From Ligustrum vulgare (lineage: Eukaryota > Streptophyta > Magnoliopsida > Lamiales > Oleaceae): a DNA stretch of 64,000 nucleotides. The notes beneath the pieces were generated by a model. The model saw only the letters and a program-made list of their open reading frames with translations. It searched no databases and was not told where the DNA came from. Positions 38,101-52,220 of the stretch are shown here, in pieces. How positions within the stretch are numbered: position 1 is the stretch's first letter; every line of letters begins with the position of its first letter. The stretch spans positions 36,116,129 to 36,180,128 of the forward strand of contig OY743180.1 in assembly GCA_963555705.1 (NCBI GenBank). Reading direction: 5' to 3'. The position numbers were made by a program, and so were the translations under genes.

Positions 38101-41100
38101 ACGAGAAGTACGGTTGTAGCCAGTCCAAGCGTCCATATTGAATAGTATCCCGAAATGACAAGTACTCTACGATAACAGCTTATGTAATCGTTAATAACAA
38201 TCTTTATCAAGCAAATCTTTACAAATATTTTAAAGAAAATAATAGTAAACAATGTAATAATACATATACTGCAATACAAGAAGATGAAATTTCATACACT
38301 ACTCTTACTTCTACTTATGAAATTTTAATAACCGCTCCAACCTATTGTTACTCTTACCCCCATTCGTTAAATTTAGTGTCTACTTCAGCTATTACTCCAA
38401 CTGTGACTTACCAACTTCTACGACATCCCGTACTCGTATAATAGTTATTACTCACTTCACTCCTACTCCGACTCCTATTAACTCAAGTAATCTGCGTCAA
38501 ACATACACTAATTATAAATTCGATATTAAAAACTAAATTGAACTGGCCATAATAAACATTTCACTAAAAGAAATAATTCCCTTATAAGCAACTAGGTTGT
38601 CGGCATATCAAGTGTGTAGTGTTAAAACCATTCAAAAAGACCAGTATTCTACGAGCTCGTCTTCTGCAATGAAGACAAATATTTAATCATTGTCAAGCAA
38701 ATCTTAAATAATATTTTTAAGTATACAAAAATAAACTTTACAATAATAAATCTATTGCAATACTAAAATATGAAATTTCATAAACTTGTCTTACTCCAAA
38801 TAAAAAAAAATTCAGTAGCAGTTCCTAACAATTGTTACTCTGAATCCCTTATTTGTTAAACAATTGTTCCTATTTCCACTTTTACTCGTACATCGACATA
38901 CCTACCCAAGGTCCTTCCCCTATCCGAATAAAAGTTACCAACTTCTTCAACTCCCGGCCGGACTCCTATTAACTCAGGAAATCTACTTCAAACATGCAAT
39001 AATAATGAATTCAAAACTGAAAACAAAATCTAAAGGACCATAAGAATTTAAATAAATAAACTACTTCCCTTACGAGAAGTACGGTTGTAGCCAGTCCAAG
39101 CGTCCATATTGAAAAGCATCCGGAAATGACAACTATTCTACGATAACAGCTTATGTAATCGTTAATAACAATCTTTCTCAAGCAAATCTTAACAAATATT
39201 TTAAAGAAAATAATAGTAAACAATGTAATAATACATATACAGCAATACAAGAAGATGAAATTTCATACACTACTCTCACTTCTACTTATGAAATTTTAAT
39301 ATCCGCTCCAACCTATTGTTACTCTTACCCCCATTCGTTAAATTTAGTGTCTACTTCAGCTATTACTCCAACTGTGACTTACCAACTTCTACGACATCCC
39401 GTACTCGTATAATAGTTATTACTCACTTCACTCCTACTCCGACTCCTATTAACTCAAGTAATCTGCGTCAAACATACACTAATTATAAATTAAATATTAA
39501 AAACTAAATCGAACTGGCCATAATAAACATTTCACTAAAAGAATTAATTCCCTTATAAGCAACTAGGTTGTCAGCATATCAAGTGTGTAGTGTTAAAACC
39601 ATTCCAAAAGACCAGTATTCTACGAGCTCGTCTTTTGCAATGAAGACAAATATTTAATCATTGTCAAGCAAATCTTAAATAATATTTTTAAGTATACAAA
39701 AATAAACTTTACAATAATAAATCTATTGCAATACTAAAATATGAAATTTCATAAACTTGTCTTACTCCAAATAAAAAAAATTTCAGTAGCAGTTCCTAAC
39801 AATTGTTACTCTGAATCCCTTATTTGTTAAACAATTGTTCCTATTTCCACTTTTACTCGTACATCGACATACCTACCCAAGGTCCTTCCCCTATCCGAAT
39901 AAAAGTTACCAACTTCTTCAACTCCCGGCCGGACTCCTATTAACTCAGGAAATCTACTTCAAACATGCAATAATAATGAATTCAAAACTGAAAACAAAAT
40001 CTAAAGGACCATAAGAATTTAAATAAATAAACTACTTCATTTACGAGAAGTACGGTTGTAGCCAGTCCAAGCGTCCATATTGAAAAGCATCCCGAAATGA
40101 CAACTATTCTACGAGAACAGCCAATGTAATCGTTAATAACAATCTTTATCAAGCAAATCTTTACAAATATTTTAAAGAAAATAATAGTAAACAATGTAAT
40201 AATACATATACAGCAATACAAGAAGATGAAATTTCATACACTACTCTCACTTCTACTTATGAAATTTTAATATCCGCTCCAACCTATTGTTACTCTTACC
40301 CCCATTCGTTAAATTTAGTGTCTACTTCAGCTATTACTCCAACTGTGACTTACCAACTTCTACGACATCCCGTACTCGTATAATAGTTATTACTCACTTC
40401 ACTCCTACTCCGACTCCTATTAACTCAAGTAATCTGCGTCAAACATACACTAATTATAAATTCAATATTAAAAACTAAATCGAACTGGCCATAATAAACA
40501 TTTCACTAAAAGAATTAATTCCCTTATAAGCAACTAGGTTGTCAGCATATCAAGTGTGTAGTGTTAAAACCATTCCAAAAGACCAGTATTCTACGAGCTC
40601 GTCTTTTGCAATGAAGACAAATATTTAATCATTGTCAAGCAAATCTTAAATAATATTTTTAAGTATACAAAAATAAACTTTACAATAATAAATCTATTGC
40701 AATACTAAAATATGAAATTTCATAAACTTGTCTTACTCCAAATAAAAAAAATTTCAGTAGCAGTTCCTAACAATTGTTACTCTGAATCCCTTATTTGTTA
40801 AACAATTGTTCCTATTTCCACTTTTACTCGTACATCGACATACCTACCCAAGGTCCTTCCCCTATCCGAATAAAAGTTACCAACTTCTTCAACTCCCGGC
40901 CGGACTCCTATTAACTCAGGAAATCTACTTCAAACATGCAATAATAATGAATTCAAAACTGAAAACAAAATCTAAAGGACCATAAGAATTTAAATAAATA
41001 AACTACTTCCCTTACGAGAAGTACGGTTGTAGCCAGTCCAAGCGTCCATATTGAAAAGCATCCGGAAATGACAAGTATTCTACGATAACAGCTTATGTAA

Positions 41101-43721
41101 TCGTTAATAACAATCTTTCTCAAGCAAATCTTAACAAATATTTTAAAGAAAATAATAGTAAACAATGTAATAATACATATACTGCAATACAAGAAGATGA
41201 AATTTCATACACTACTCTTACTTCTACTTATGAAATTTTAATAACCGCTCCAACCTATTGTTACTCTTACCCCCATTCGTTAAATTTAGTGTCTACTTCA
41301 GCTATTACTCAAACTGTGACTTACCAACTCCTACAACATCCCGTACTCGTATAATAGTTATTACTCACTTCACTCCTACTCCGACTCCTATTAACTCAAG
41401 TAATCTACGTCAAACATACACTAATTATAAATTCAATATTAAAAACTAAATCGAACTGGCCATAATAAACATTTCACTAAAAGAAATAATTCCCTTATAA
41501 GCAACTAGGTTGTCGGCATATCAAGTGTGGAGTGTTAAAACCATTCCAAAAGACCAGTATTCTAAGAGCACGTCTTCTGCAATCAATAAAAATATTTAAT
41601 CATTGTCAAGCAAATCTTAAATAATATTTTAAAGTATACAAAAATAAACTTTACAATAATAAATCTATTGCAATACTAAAATATGAAATTTCATAAACTT
41701 GTCTTACTCTAAATAAAAAAAAATTCAGTAGCAGTTCCTAACAATTGTTACTCTGAATCCCTTATTTGTTACACAATTGTTCCTATTTCCATTTTTACTC
41801 GTACATCGACACACCTACCCAAGGTCCTTCCCCTATCCGAATAAAAGTTACCAACTTCTTCAACTCCCGGCCGGACTCCTATTAACTCAGGAAATCTACT
41901 TCAAACATGCAATAATAATGAATTCAAAACTGAAAACAAAATCTAAAGGACCATAATAATTTAAATAAATAAACTACTTCCCTTACGAGAAGTACGGTTG
42001 TAGCCAGTCCAAGCGTCCATATTGAAAAGCATCCGGAAATGACAAGTATTCAACGATAACAGCTTATGTAATCGTTAATAACAATCTTTCTCAAGCAAAT
42101 CTTAACAAATATTTTAAAGAAAATAATAGTAAACAATGTAATAATACATATACTGCAACACAAGAAGATGAAATTTCATACACTGCTCTTACTTCTACTT
42201 ATGAAATTTTAATAACCACTCCAACCTATTGTTACTCTTACCCCCATTCGTTAAATTTAGTGTCTACTTCAGCTATTACTCAAACTGTGACTTACCAACT
42301 CCTACAACATCCCGTACTCGTATAATAGTTATTACTCACTTCACTCCTACTCCGACTCCTATTAACTCAAGTAATCTACGTCAAACATACACTAATTATA
42401 AATTCAATATTAAAAACTAAATCGAACTGGCCATAATAAACATTTCACTAAAAGAAATAATTCCCTTATAAGCAACTAGGTTGTCGGCATATCAAGTGTG
42501 GAGTGTTAAAACCATTCCAAAAGACCAGTATTCTAAGAGCACGTCTTCTGCAATCAATACAAATATTTAATCATTGTCAAGCAAATCTTAAATAATATTT
42601 TAAAGTATACAAAAATAAACTTTACAATAATAAATCTATTGCAATACTAAAATATGAAATTTCATAAACTTGTCTTACTCCAAATAAAAAAACTTTCAGT
42701 AGCAGTTCCTAACAATTGTTACTCGTACATCGACATACCTACCCCAGGTCCTTACCCTATCCGAATAAAAGTTACCAACTTCTTCAACTCCCAGTCCGAC
42801 TCCTATTAGCTCAGGAAATCTACTTCAAACATACAATAATAATGAATTCAAAACTGAAAATAAAATCTAACGGACCATAAGAATTTAAATAAATAAACTA
42901 CTTCCCTTACGAGAAGTACGGTTGTAGCCAGTCCAAGCGTCCATATTGAAAAGCATCCGGAAATGACAACTATTCTACGATAACAGCTTATGTAATCGTT
43001 AATAACAATCTTTCTCAAGCAAATCTTAACAAATATTTTAAAGAAAATAATAGTAAACAATGTAATAATACATATACTGCAATACAAGAAGATGAAATTT
43101 CATACACTACTCTTACTTCTACTTATGAAATTTTAATAACCGCTCCAACCTATTGTTACTCTTACCCCCATTTTTTAAATTTAATGTCTAGATCAGCTAT
43201 TACTCAAAATGTGACTTACCAACTCCTACAACATCCCGTACTCGTATAATAGTTATTACTCACTTCACTCCTACTCCGACTCCTATTAACTCAAGTAATC
43301 TGCGTCAAACATACACTAATTATAAATTCAATATTAAAATCTAAATCGAACTGGCCATAATAAACATTTCACTAAAAGAATTAATTCCCTTATAAGCAAC
43401 TAGGTTGTCAGCATATCAAGTGTGTAGTGTTAAAACCATTCCAAAAGACCAGTATTCTACGAGAACGTCTTCTGCAATCAATATAAATATTTAATCATTG
43501 TCAAGCAAATCTTAAATAATATTTTAAAGTATACAAAAATAAACTTTACAATAATAAATCTATTGCAATACTAAAATATGAAATTTCATAAACTTGTCTT
43601 ACTCCAAATAAAAAAACTTTCAGTAGCAGTTCCTAACAATTGTTACTCGTACATCGACATACCTACCCCAGGTCCTTACCCTATCCGAATAAAAGTTACC
43701 AACTTCTTCAACTCCCAGTCC
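35171..43721 (+). repeat. Mosaic block of nine monomers
   Basis: Monomers start at 35171, 36142, 37066, 37990, 38961, 39932, 40903, 41874 and 42798. The pair 35171-36142 matches 39932-40903 at an offset of 4761. The part from about 36654 to 38050 is a near-copy of 10950-12350. The monomers at 37990 and 42798 share AATAAAATCTAACGG at the start of half A. In the monomer at 41874, CTACG has become CAACG at 42051, and in the one at 42798 a TAG appears at 43189; each breaks a frame open elsewhere. Confidence 0.78.
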
Positions 43722-46700
43722 GACTCCTATTAGCTCAGGAAATCTACTTCAAACATACAATAATAATGAATTCAAAACTGAAAACAAAATCTAAAGGACC
43801 ATAAGAATTTAAATAAATAAACTACTTCCTTTACGAGAAGTACGGTTGTAGCCAGTCCAAGCGTTCATATTGAATAGCATCCCGAAATGACAAGTACTCT
43901 ACGATAACAGCTTATGTAATCGTTAATAACAATCTTTATCAAGCAAATCTTTACAAATATTTTAAAGAAAATAATAGTAAACAATGTAATAATACATATA
44001 CTGCAATACAAGAAGATGAAATTTCATACACTACTCTTACTTCTACTTATGAAATTTTAATAACCGCACCAACCTATTGTTACTCTTACCCCCATTCATT
44101 AAATTTAGTGTCTACTTCAGCTATTACTCCAACTGTGACTTACCAACTTCTACGACATCCCGTACTCGTATAATAGTTATTACTCACTTCACTCCTACTC
44201 CGACTCCTATTAACTCAAGTAATCTGCGTCAAACATACACTAATTATAAATTCGATATTAAAAACTAAATCGAACTGGCCATAATAAACATTTCACTAAA
44301 AGAAATAATTCCCTTATAAGCAACTAGGTTGTCGGCATATCAAGTGTGTAGTGTTAAAACCATTCAAAAAGACCAGTATTCCACGAGCTCGTCTTCTGCA
44401 ATGAAGACAAATATTTAATCATTGTCAAGCAAATCTTAAATAATATTTTTAAGTATACAAAAATAAACTTTACAATAATAAATCTATTGCAATACTAAAA
44501 TATGAAATTTCATAAACTTGTCTTACTCCAAATAAAAAAAATTTCAGTAGCAGTTCCTAACAATTGTTACTCTGAATCCCATATTTGTTAAACAATAGTT
44601 CCTATTTCCACTTTTACTCGTACATCGACATACCTACCCAAGGTCCTTCCCCTATCCGAATAAAAGTTACCAACTTCTTCAACTCCCGGCCTGACTCCTA
44701 TTAACTCAGCAAATCTACTTCAAACATGCAATAATAATGAATTCAAAACTGAAAACAAAATCTAAAGGACCTTAAGAATTTAAATAAATAAACTACTTCA
44801 TTTACGAGATGTACGGTTGTAGTCAGTCCAAGCGTCCATATTGAAAAGCATCCCGAAATGAACACTATTCTACGAGAACAGCCAATGTAATCGTTAATAA
44901 CAATCTTTATCAAGCAAATCTTTACAAATATTTTAAAGAAAATAATAGTAAACAATGTAATAATACATATACAGCAATACAAGAAGATGAAATTTCATAC
45001 ACTACTCTCACTTCTACTTATGAAATTTTAATATCCGCTCCAACCTATTGTTACTCTTACCCCCATTCGTTAAATTTAGTGTCTACTTCAGCTATTACTC
45101 CAACTGTGACTTACCAACTTCTACGACATCCCGTACTCGTATAATAGTTATTACTCACTTCACTCCTACTCCGACTCCTATTAACTCAAGTAATCTGCGT
45201 CAAACATACACTAATTATAAATTAAATATTAAAAACTAAATCGAACTGGCCATAATAAACATTTCACTAAAAGAATTAATTCCCTTATAAGCAACTAGGT
45301 TGTCAGCATATCAAGTGTGTAGTGTTAAAACCATTCCAAAAGACCAGTATTCTACGAGCACGTCTTCTGCAATCAATACAAATATATAATCATTGTCAAG
45401 CAAATCTTAAATAATATTTTAAAGTATACAAAAATAAACTTTACAATAATAAATCTATTGCAATACTAAAATATGAAATTTCATAAACTTGTCTTACTCC
45501 AAATAAAAAAAACTTTCAGTAGCAGTTCCTAACAATTGTTACTCGTACATCGACATACCTACCCCAGGTCCTTACCCTATCCGAATAAAAGTTACCAACT
45601 TCTTCAACTCCCAGTCCGACTCCTATTAGCTCAGGAAATCTACTTCAAACGTACAATAATATCATTCAAAACTGAAAACAAAATCTAAAGGACCATAAGA
45701 ATTTAAATAAATAAACTACTTCCCTTACGAGAAGTACGGTTGTAGCCAGTCCAAGCGTCCATATTGAAAAGCATCCGGAAATGACAAGTATTCTACGATA
45801 ACAGCTTATGTAATCGTTAATAACAATCTTTCTCAAGCAAATCTTAACAAATATTTTAAAGAAAATAATAGTAAACAATGTAATAATACATATACTGCAA
45901 TACAAGAAGATGAAATTTCATACACTACTCTTACTTCTACTTATGAAATTTTAATAACCGCTCCAACCTATTGTTACTCTTACCCCCATTCGTTAAATTT
46001 AGTGTCTACTTCAGCTATTACTCCAACTGTGACTTACCAACTTCTACGACATCCCGTACTCGTATAATAGTTATTACTCACTTCACTCCTACTCCGACTC
46101 CTATTAACTCAAGTAATCTACGTCAAACATACACTAATTATAAATTAAATATTAAAAACTAAATCGAACTGGCCATAATAAACATTTCACTAAAAGAATT
46201 AATTCCCTTATAAGCAACTAGGTTGTCAGCATATCAAGTGTGTAGTGTTAAAACCATTCCAAAAGACCAGTATTCTACGAGCACGTCTTCTGCAATCAAT
46301 ATAAATATTTAATCATTGTCAAGCAAATCTTAAATAATATATTAAAGTATACAAAAATAAACTTTACAATAATAAATCTATTGCAATACTAAAATATGAA
46401 ATTTCATAAACTTGTCTTACTCCAAATAAAAAAATTTCAGTAGAAGTTCCTAACAATTGTTACTCTGAATCCCATATTTGTTAAACTTTAGTTCCTATTT
46501 CAACTTTTACTCGTACATCGACATACCTACCCAAGGTCCTTCCCCTATCCGAATAAAAGTTACCAACTTCTTCAACTCCCGGTCCGACTCCTATTAACTC
46601 AGGAAATCTACTTCAAACATGCAATAATAATGAATTCAAAACTGAAAACAAAATCTAAAGGACCATAAGAATTTAAATAAATAAACTACTTCCTTTACGA

Positions 46701-47509
46701 GAAGTACGGTTGTAGCCAGTCCAAGCGTCCATATTGAAAAGCATCCCGAAATGACAAGTATTCTACGAAAACAGCTTATGTAATCGTTAATAACAATCTT
46801 TCTCAAGCAAATCTTAACAAATATTTTAAAGAAAATAATAGAAAACAATGTAATAATACATATACTGCAATACAAGAAGATGAAATTTCATACACTACTC
46901 TTACTTCTACTTATGAAATTTTAATAACCGCTCCAACCTATTGTTACTCTTACCCCCATTTTTTAAATTTAATGTCTACATCAGCTATTACTCAAAATGT
47001 GACTTACCAACTCCTACAACATCCCGTACTCGTATAATAGTTATTACTCACTTCACTCCTACTCCGACTCCTATTAACTCAAGTAATCTGCGTCAAACAT
47101 ACACTAATTATAAATTCAATATTAAAATCTAAATCGAACTGGCCATAATAAACATTTCACTAAAAGAATTAATTCCCTTATAAGCAACTAGGTTGTCAGC
47201 ATATCAAGTGTGTAGTGTTAAAACCATTCCAAAAGACCAGTATTCTACGAGAACGTCTTCTGCAATCAATATAAATATTTAATCATTGTCAAGCAAATCT
47301 TAAATAATATTTTAAAGTATACAAAAATAAACTTTACAATAATAAATCTATTGCAATACTAAAATATGAAATTTCATAAACTTGTCTTACTCCAAATAAA
47401 AAAACTTTCAGTAGCAGTTCCTAACAATTGTTACTCGTACATCGACATACCTACCCCAGGTCCTTACCCTATCCGAATAAAAGTTACCAACTTCTTCAAC
47501 TCCCAGTCC
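43722..47509 (+). repeat. Tetrameric higher-order repeat, copy 1 (3788 bp)
   Basis: Monomers start at 43722, 44693, 45618 and 46586. Diagnostic states: the first has GCGTTCATATTGAATAGC and CCCATTCATT. The second has ACCTTAAG and GAACACTATTC. The third has the CGTACAATAATATCATTC variant that is 2 bp shorter. The fourth has CCCATTTTTTAAATTTAATG. All recur in the same order from 47510. Confidence 0.88.
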
Positions 47510-50500
47510 GACTCCTATTAGCTCAGGAAATCTACTTCAAACATACAATAATAATGAATTCAAAACTGAAAACAAAATCTAAAGGACCATAAGAATTTAA
47601 ATAAATAAACTACTTCCTTTACGAGAAGTACGGTTGTAGCCAGTCCAAGCGTTCATATTGAATAGCATCCCGAAATGACAAGTACTCTACGATAACAGCT
47701 TATGTAATCGTTAATAACAATCTTTATCAAGCAAATCTTTACAAATATTTTAAAGAAAATAATAGTAAACAATGTAATAATACATATACTGCAATACAAG
47801 AAGATGAAATTTCATACACTACTCTTACTTCTACTTATGAAATTTTAATAACCGCACCAACCTATTGTTACTCTTACCCCCATTCATTAAATTTAGTGTC
47901 TACTTCAGCTATTACTCCAACTGTGACTTACCAACTTCTACGACATCCCGTACTCGTATAATAGTTATTACTCACTTCACTCCTACTCCGACTCCTATTA
48001 ACTTAAGTAATCTGCGTCAAACATACACTAATTATAAATTCGATATTAAAAACTAAATCGAACTGGCCATAATAAACATTTCACTAAAAGAAATAATTCC
48101 CTTATAAGCAACTAGGTTGTCGGCATATCAAGTGTGTAGTGTTAAAACCATTCAAAAAGACCAGTATTCCACGAGCTCGTCTTCTGCAATGAAGACAAAT
48201 ATTTAATCATTGTCAAGCAAATCTTAAATAATATTTTTAAGTATACAAAAATAAACTTTACAATAATAAATCTATTGCAATACTAAAATATGAAATTTCA
48301 TAAACTTGTCTTACTCCAAATAAAAAAAATTTCAGTAGCAGTTCCTAACAATTGTTACTCTGAATCCCATATTTGTTAAACAATAGTTCCTATTTCCACT
48401 TTTACTCGTACATCGACATACCTACCCAAGGTCCTTCCCCTATCCGAATAAAAGTTACCAACTTCTTCAACTCCCGGCCTGACTCCTATTAACTCAGCAA
48501 ATCTACTTCAAACATGCAATAATAATGAATTCAAAACTGAAAACAAAATCTAAAGGACCTTAAGAATTTAAATAAATAAACTACTTCATTTACGAGATGT
48601 ACGGTTGTAGTCAGTCCAAGCGTCCATATTGAAAAGCATCCCGAAATGAACACTATTCTACGAGAACAGCCAATGTAATCGTTAATAACAATCTTTATCA
48701 AGCAAATCTTTACAAATATTTTAAAGAAAATAATAGTAAACAATGTAATAATACATATACAGCAATACAAGAAGATGAAATTTCATACACTACTCTCACT
48801 TCTACTTATGAAATTTTAATATCCGCTCCAACCTATTGTTACTCTTACCCCCATTCGTTAAATTTAGTGTCTACTTCAGCTATTACTCCAACTGTGACTT
48901 ACCAACTTCTACGACATCCCGTACTCGTATAATAGTTATTACTCACTTCACTCCTACTCCGACTCCTATTAACTCAAGTAATCTGCGTCAAACATACACT
49001 AATTATAAATTAAATATTAAAAACTAAATCGAACTGGCCATAATAAACATTTCACTAAAAGAATTAATTCCCTTATAAGCAACTAGGTTGTCAGCATATC
49101 AAGTGTGTAGTGTTAAAACCATTCCAAAAGACCAGTATTCTACGAGCACGTCTTCTGCAATCAATATAAATATTTAATCATTGTCAAGCAAATCTTAAAT
49201 AATATATTAAAGTATACAAAAATAAACTTTACAATAATAAATCTATTGCAATACTAAAATATGAAATTTCATAAACTTGTCTTACTCCAAATAAAAAAAA
49301 CTTTCAGTAGCAGTTCCTAACAATTGTTACTCGTACATCGACATACCTACCCCAGGTCCTTACCCTATCCGAATAAAAGTTACCAACTTCTTCAACTCCC
49401 AGTCCGACTCCTATTAGCTCAGGAAATCTACTTCAAACGTACAATAATATCATTCAAAACTGAAAACAAAATCTAAAGGACCATAAGAATTTAAATAAAT
49501 AAACTACTTCCCTTACGAGAAGTACGGTTGTAGCCAGTCCAAGCGTCCATATTGAAAAGCATCCGGAAATGACAAGTATTCTACGATAACAGCTTATGTA
49601 ATCGTTAATAACAATCTTTCTCAAGCAAATCTTAACAAATATTTTAAAGAAAATAATAGTAAACAATGTAATAATACATATACTGCAATACAAGAAGATG
49701 AAATTTCATACACTACTCTTACTTCTACTTATGAAATTTTAATAACCGCTCCAACCTATTGTTACTCTTACCCCCATTCGTTAAATTTAGTGTCTACTTC
49801 AGCTATTACTCCAACTGTGACTTACCAACTTCTACGACATCCCGTACTCGTATAATAGTTATTACTCACTTCACTCCTACTCCGACTCCTATTAACTCAA
49901 GTAATCTGCGTCAAACATACACTAATTATAAATTAAATATTAAAAACTAAATCGAACTGGCCATAATAAACATTTCACTAAAAGAATTAATTCCCTTATA
50001 AGCAACTAGGTTGTCAGCATATCAAGTGTGTAGTGTTAAAACCATTCCAAAAGACCAGTATTCTACGAGCACGTCTTCTGCAATCAATATAAATATTTAA
50101 TCATTGTCAAGCAAATCTTAAATAATATATTAAAGTATACAAAAATAAACTTTACAATAATAAATCTATTGCAATACTAAAATATGAAATTTCATAAACT
50201 TGTCTTACTCCAAATAAAAAAAACTTTCAGTAGCAGTTCCTAACAATTGTTACTCGTACATCGACATACCTACCCCAGGTCCTTACCCTATCCGAATAAA
50301 AGTTACCAACTTCTTCAACTCCCAGTCCGACTCCTATTAGCTCAGGAAATCTACTTCAAACGTACAATAATATCATTCAAAACTGAAAACAAAATCTAAA
50401 GGACCATAAGAATTTAAATAAATAAACTACTTCCCTTACGAGAAGTACGGTTGTAGCCAGTCCAAGCGTCCATATTGAAAAGCATCCGGAAATGACAAGT

Positions 50501-52220
50501 ATTCTACGATAACAGCTTATGTAATCGTTAATAACAATCTTTCTCAAGCAAATCTTAACAAATATTTTAAAGAAAATAATAGTAAACAATGTAATAATAC
50601 ATATACTGCAATACAAGAAGATGAAATTTCATACACTACTCTTACTTCTACTTATGAAATTTTAATAACCGCTCCAACCTATTGTTACTCTTACCCCCAT
50701 TCGTTAAATTTAGTGTCTACTTCAGCTATTACTCCAACTGTGACTTACCAACTTCTACGACATCCCGTACTCGTATAATAGTTATTACTCACTTCACTCC
50801 TACTCCGACTCCTATTAACTCAAGTAATCTACGTCAAACATACACTAATTATAAATTAAATATTAAAAACTAAATCGAACTGGCCATAATAAACATTTCA
50901 CTAAAAGAATTAATTCCCTTATAAGCAACTAGGTTGTCAGCATATCAAGTGTGTAGTGTTAAAACCATTCCAAAAGACCAGTATTCTACGAGCACGTCTT
51001 CTGCAATCAATATAAATATTTAATCATTGTCAAGCAAATCTTAAATAATATATTAAAGTATACAAAAATAAACTTTACAATAATAAATCTATTGCAATAC
51101 TAAAATATGAAATTTCATAAACTTGTCTTACTCCAAATAAAAAAATTTCAGTAGAAGTTCCTAACAATTGTTACTCTGAATCCCATATTTGTTAAACTTT
51201 AGTTCCTATTTCAACTTTTACTCGTACATCGACATACCTACCCAAGGTCCTTCCCCTATCCGAATAAAAGTTACCAACTTCTTCAACTCCCGGTCCGACT
51301 CCTATTAACTCAGGAAATCTACTTCAAACATGCAATAATAATGAATTCAAAACTGAAAACAAAATCTAAAGGACCATAAGAATTTAAATAAATAAACTAC
51401 TTCCTTTACGAGAAGTACGGTTGTAGCCAGTCCAAGCGTCCATATTGAAAAGCATCCCGAAATGACAAGTATTCTACGAAAACAGCTTATGTAATCGTTA
51501 ATAACAATCTTTCTCAAGCAAATCTTAACAAATATTTTAAAGAAAATAATAGAAAACAATGTAATAATACATATACTGCAATACAAGAAGATGAAATTTC
51601 ATACACTACTCTTACTTCTACTTATGAAATTTTAATAACCGCTCCAACCTATTGTTACTCTTACCCCCATTTTTTAAATTTAATGTCTACATCAGCTATT
51701 ACTCAAAATGTGACTTACCAACTCCTACAACATCCCGTACTCGTATAATAGTTATTACTCACTTCACTCCTACTCCGACTCCTATTAACTCAAGTAATCT
51801 GCGTCAAACATACACTAATTATAAATTCAATATTAAAATCTAAATCGAACTGGCCATAATAAACATTTCACTAAAAGAATTAATTCCCTTATAAGCAACT
51901 AGGTTGTCAGCATATCAAGTGTGTAGTGTTAAAACCATTCCAAAAGACCAGTATTCTACGAGAACGTCTTCTGCAATCAATATAAATATTTAATCATTGT
52001 CAAGCAAATCTTAAATAATATTTTAAAGTATACAAAAATAAACTTTACAATAATAAATCTATTGCAATACTAAAATATGAAATTTCATAAACTTGTCTTA
52101 CTCCAAATAAAAAAACTTTCAGTAGCAGTTCCTAACAATTGTTACTCGTACATCGACATACCTACCCCAGGTCCTTACCCTATCCGAATAAAAGTTACCA
52201 ACTTCTTCAACTCCCAGTCC
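47510..52220 (+). repeat. Expanded higher-order repeat, copy 2 (pentamer, 4711 bp)
   Basis: Monomers start at 47510, 48481, 49406, 50329 and 51297. The order is the same as copy 1, but the third monomer type is present twice in a row (49406 and 50329), adding exactly 923 bp to 3788. The first monomer has a substitution (AACTTAAG near 48004) that is absent from copy 1 but present in copy 3. Confidence 0.88.
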
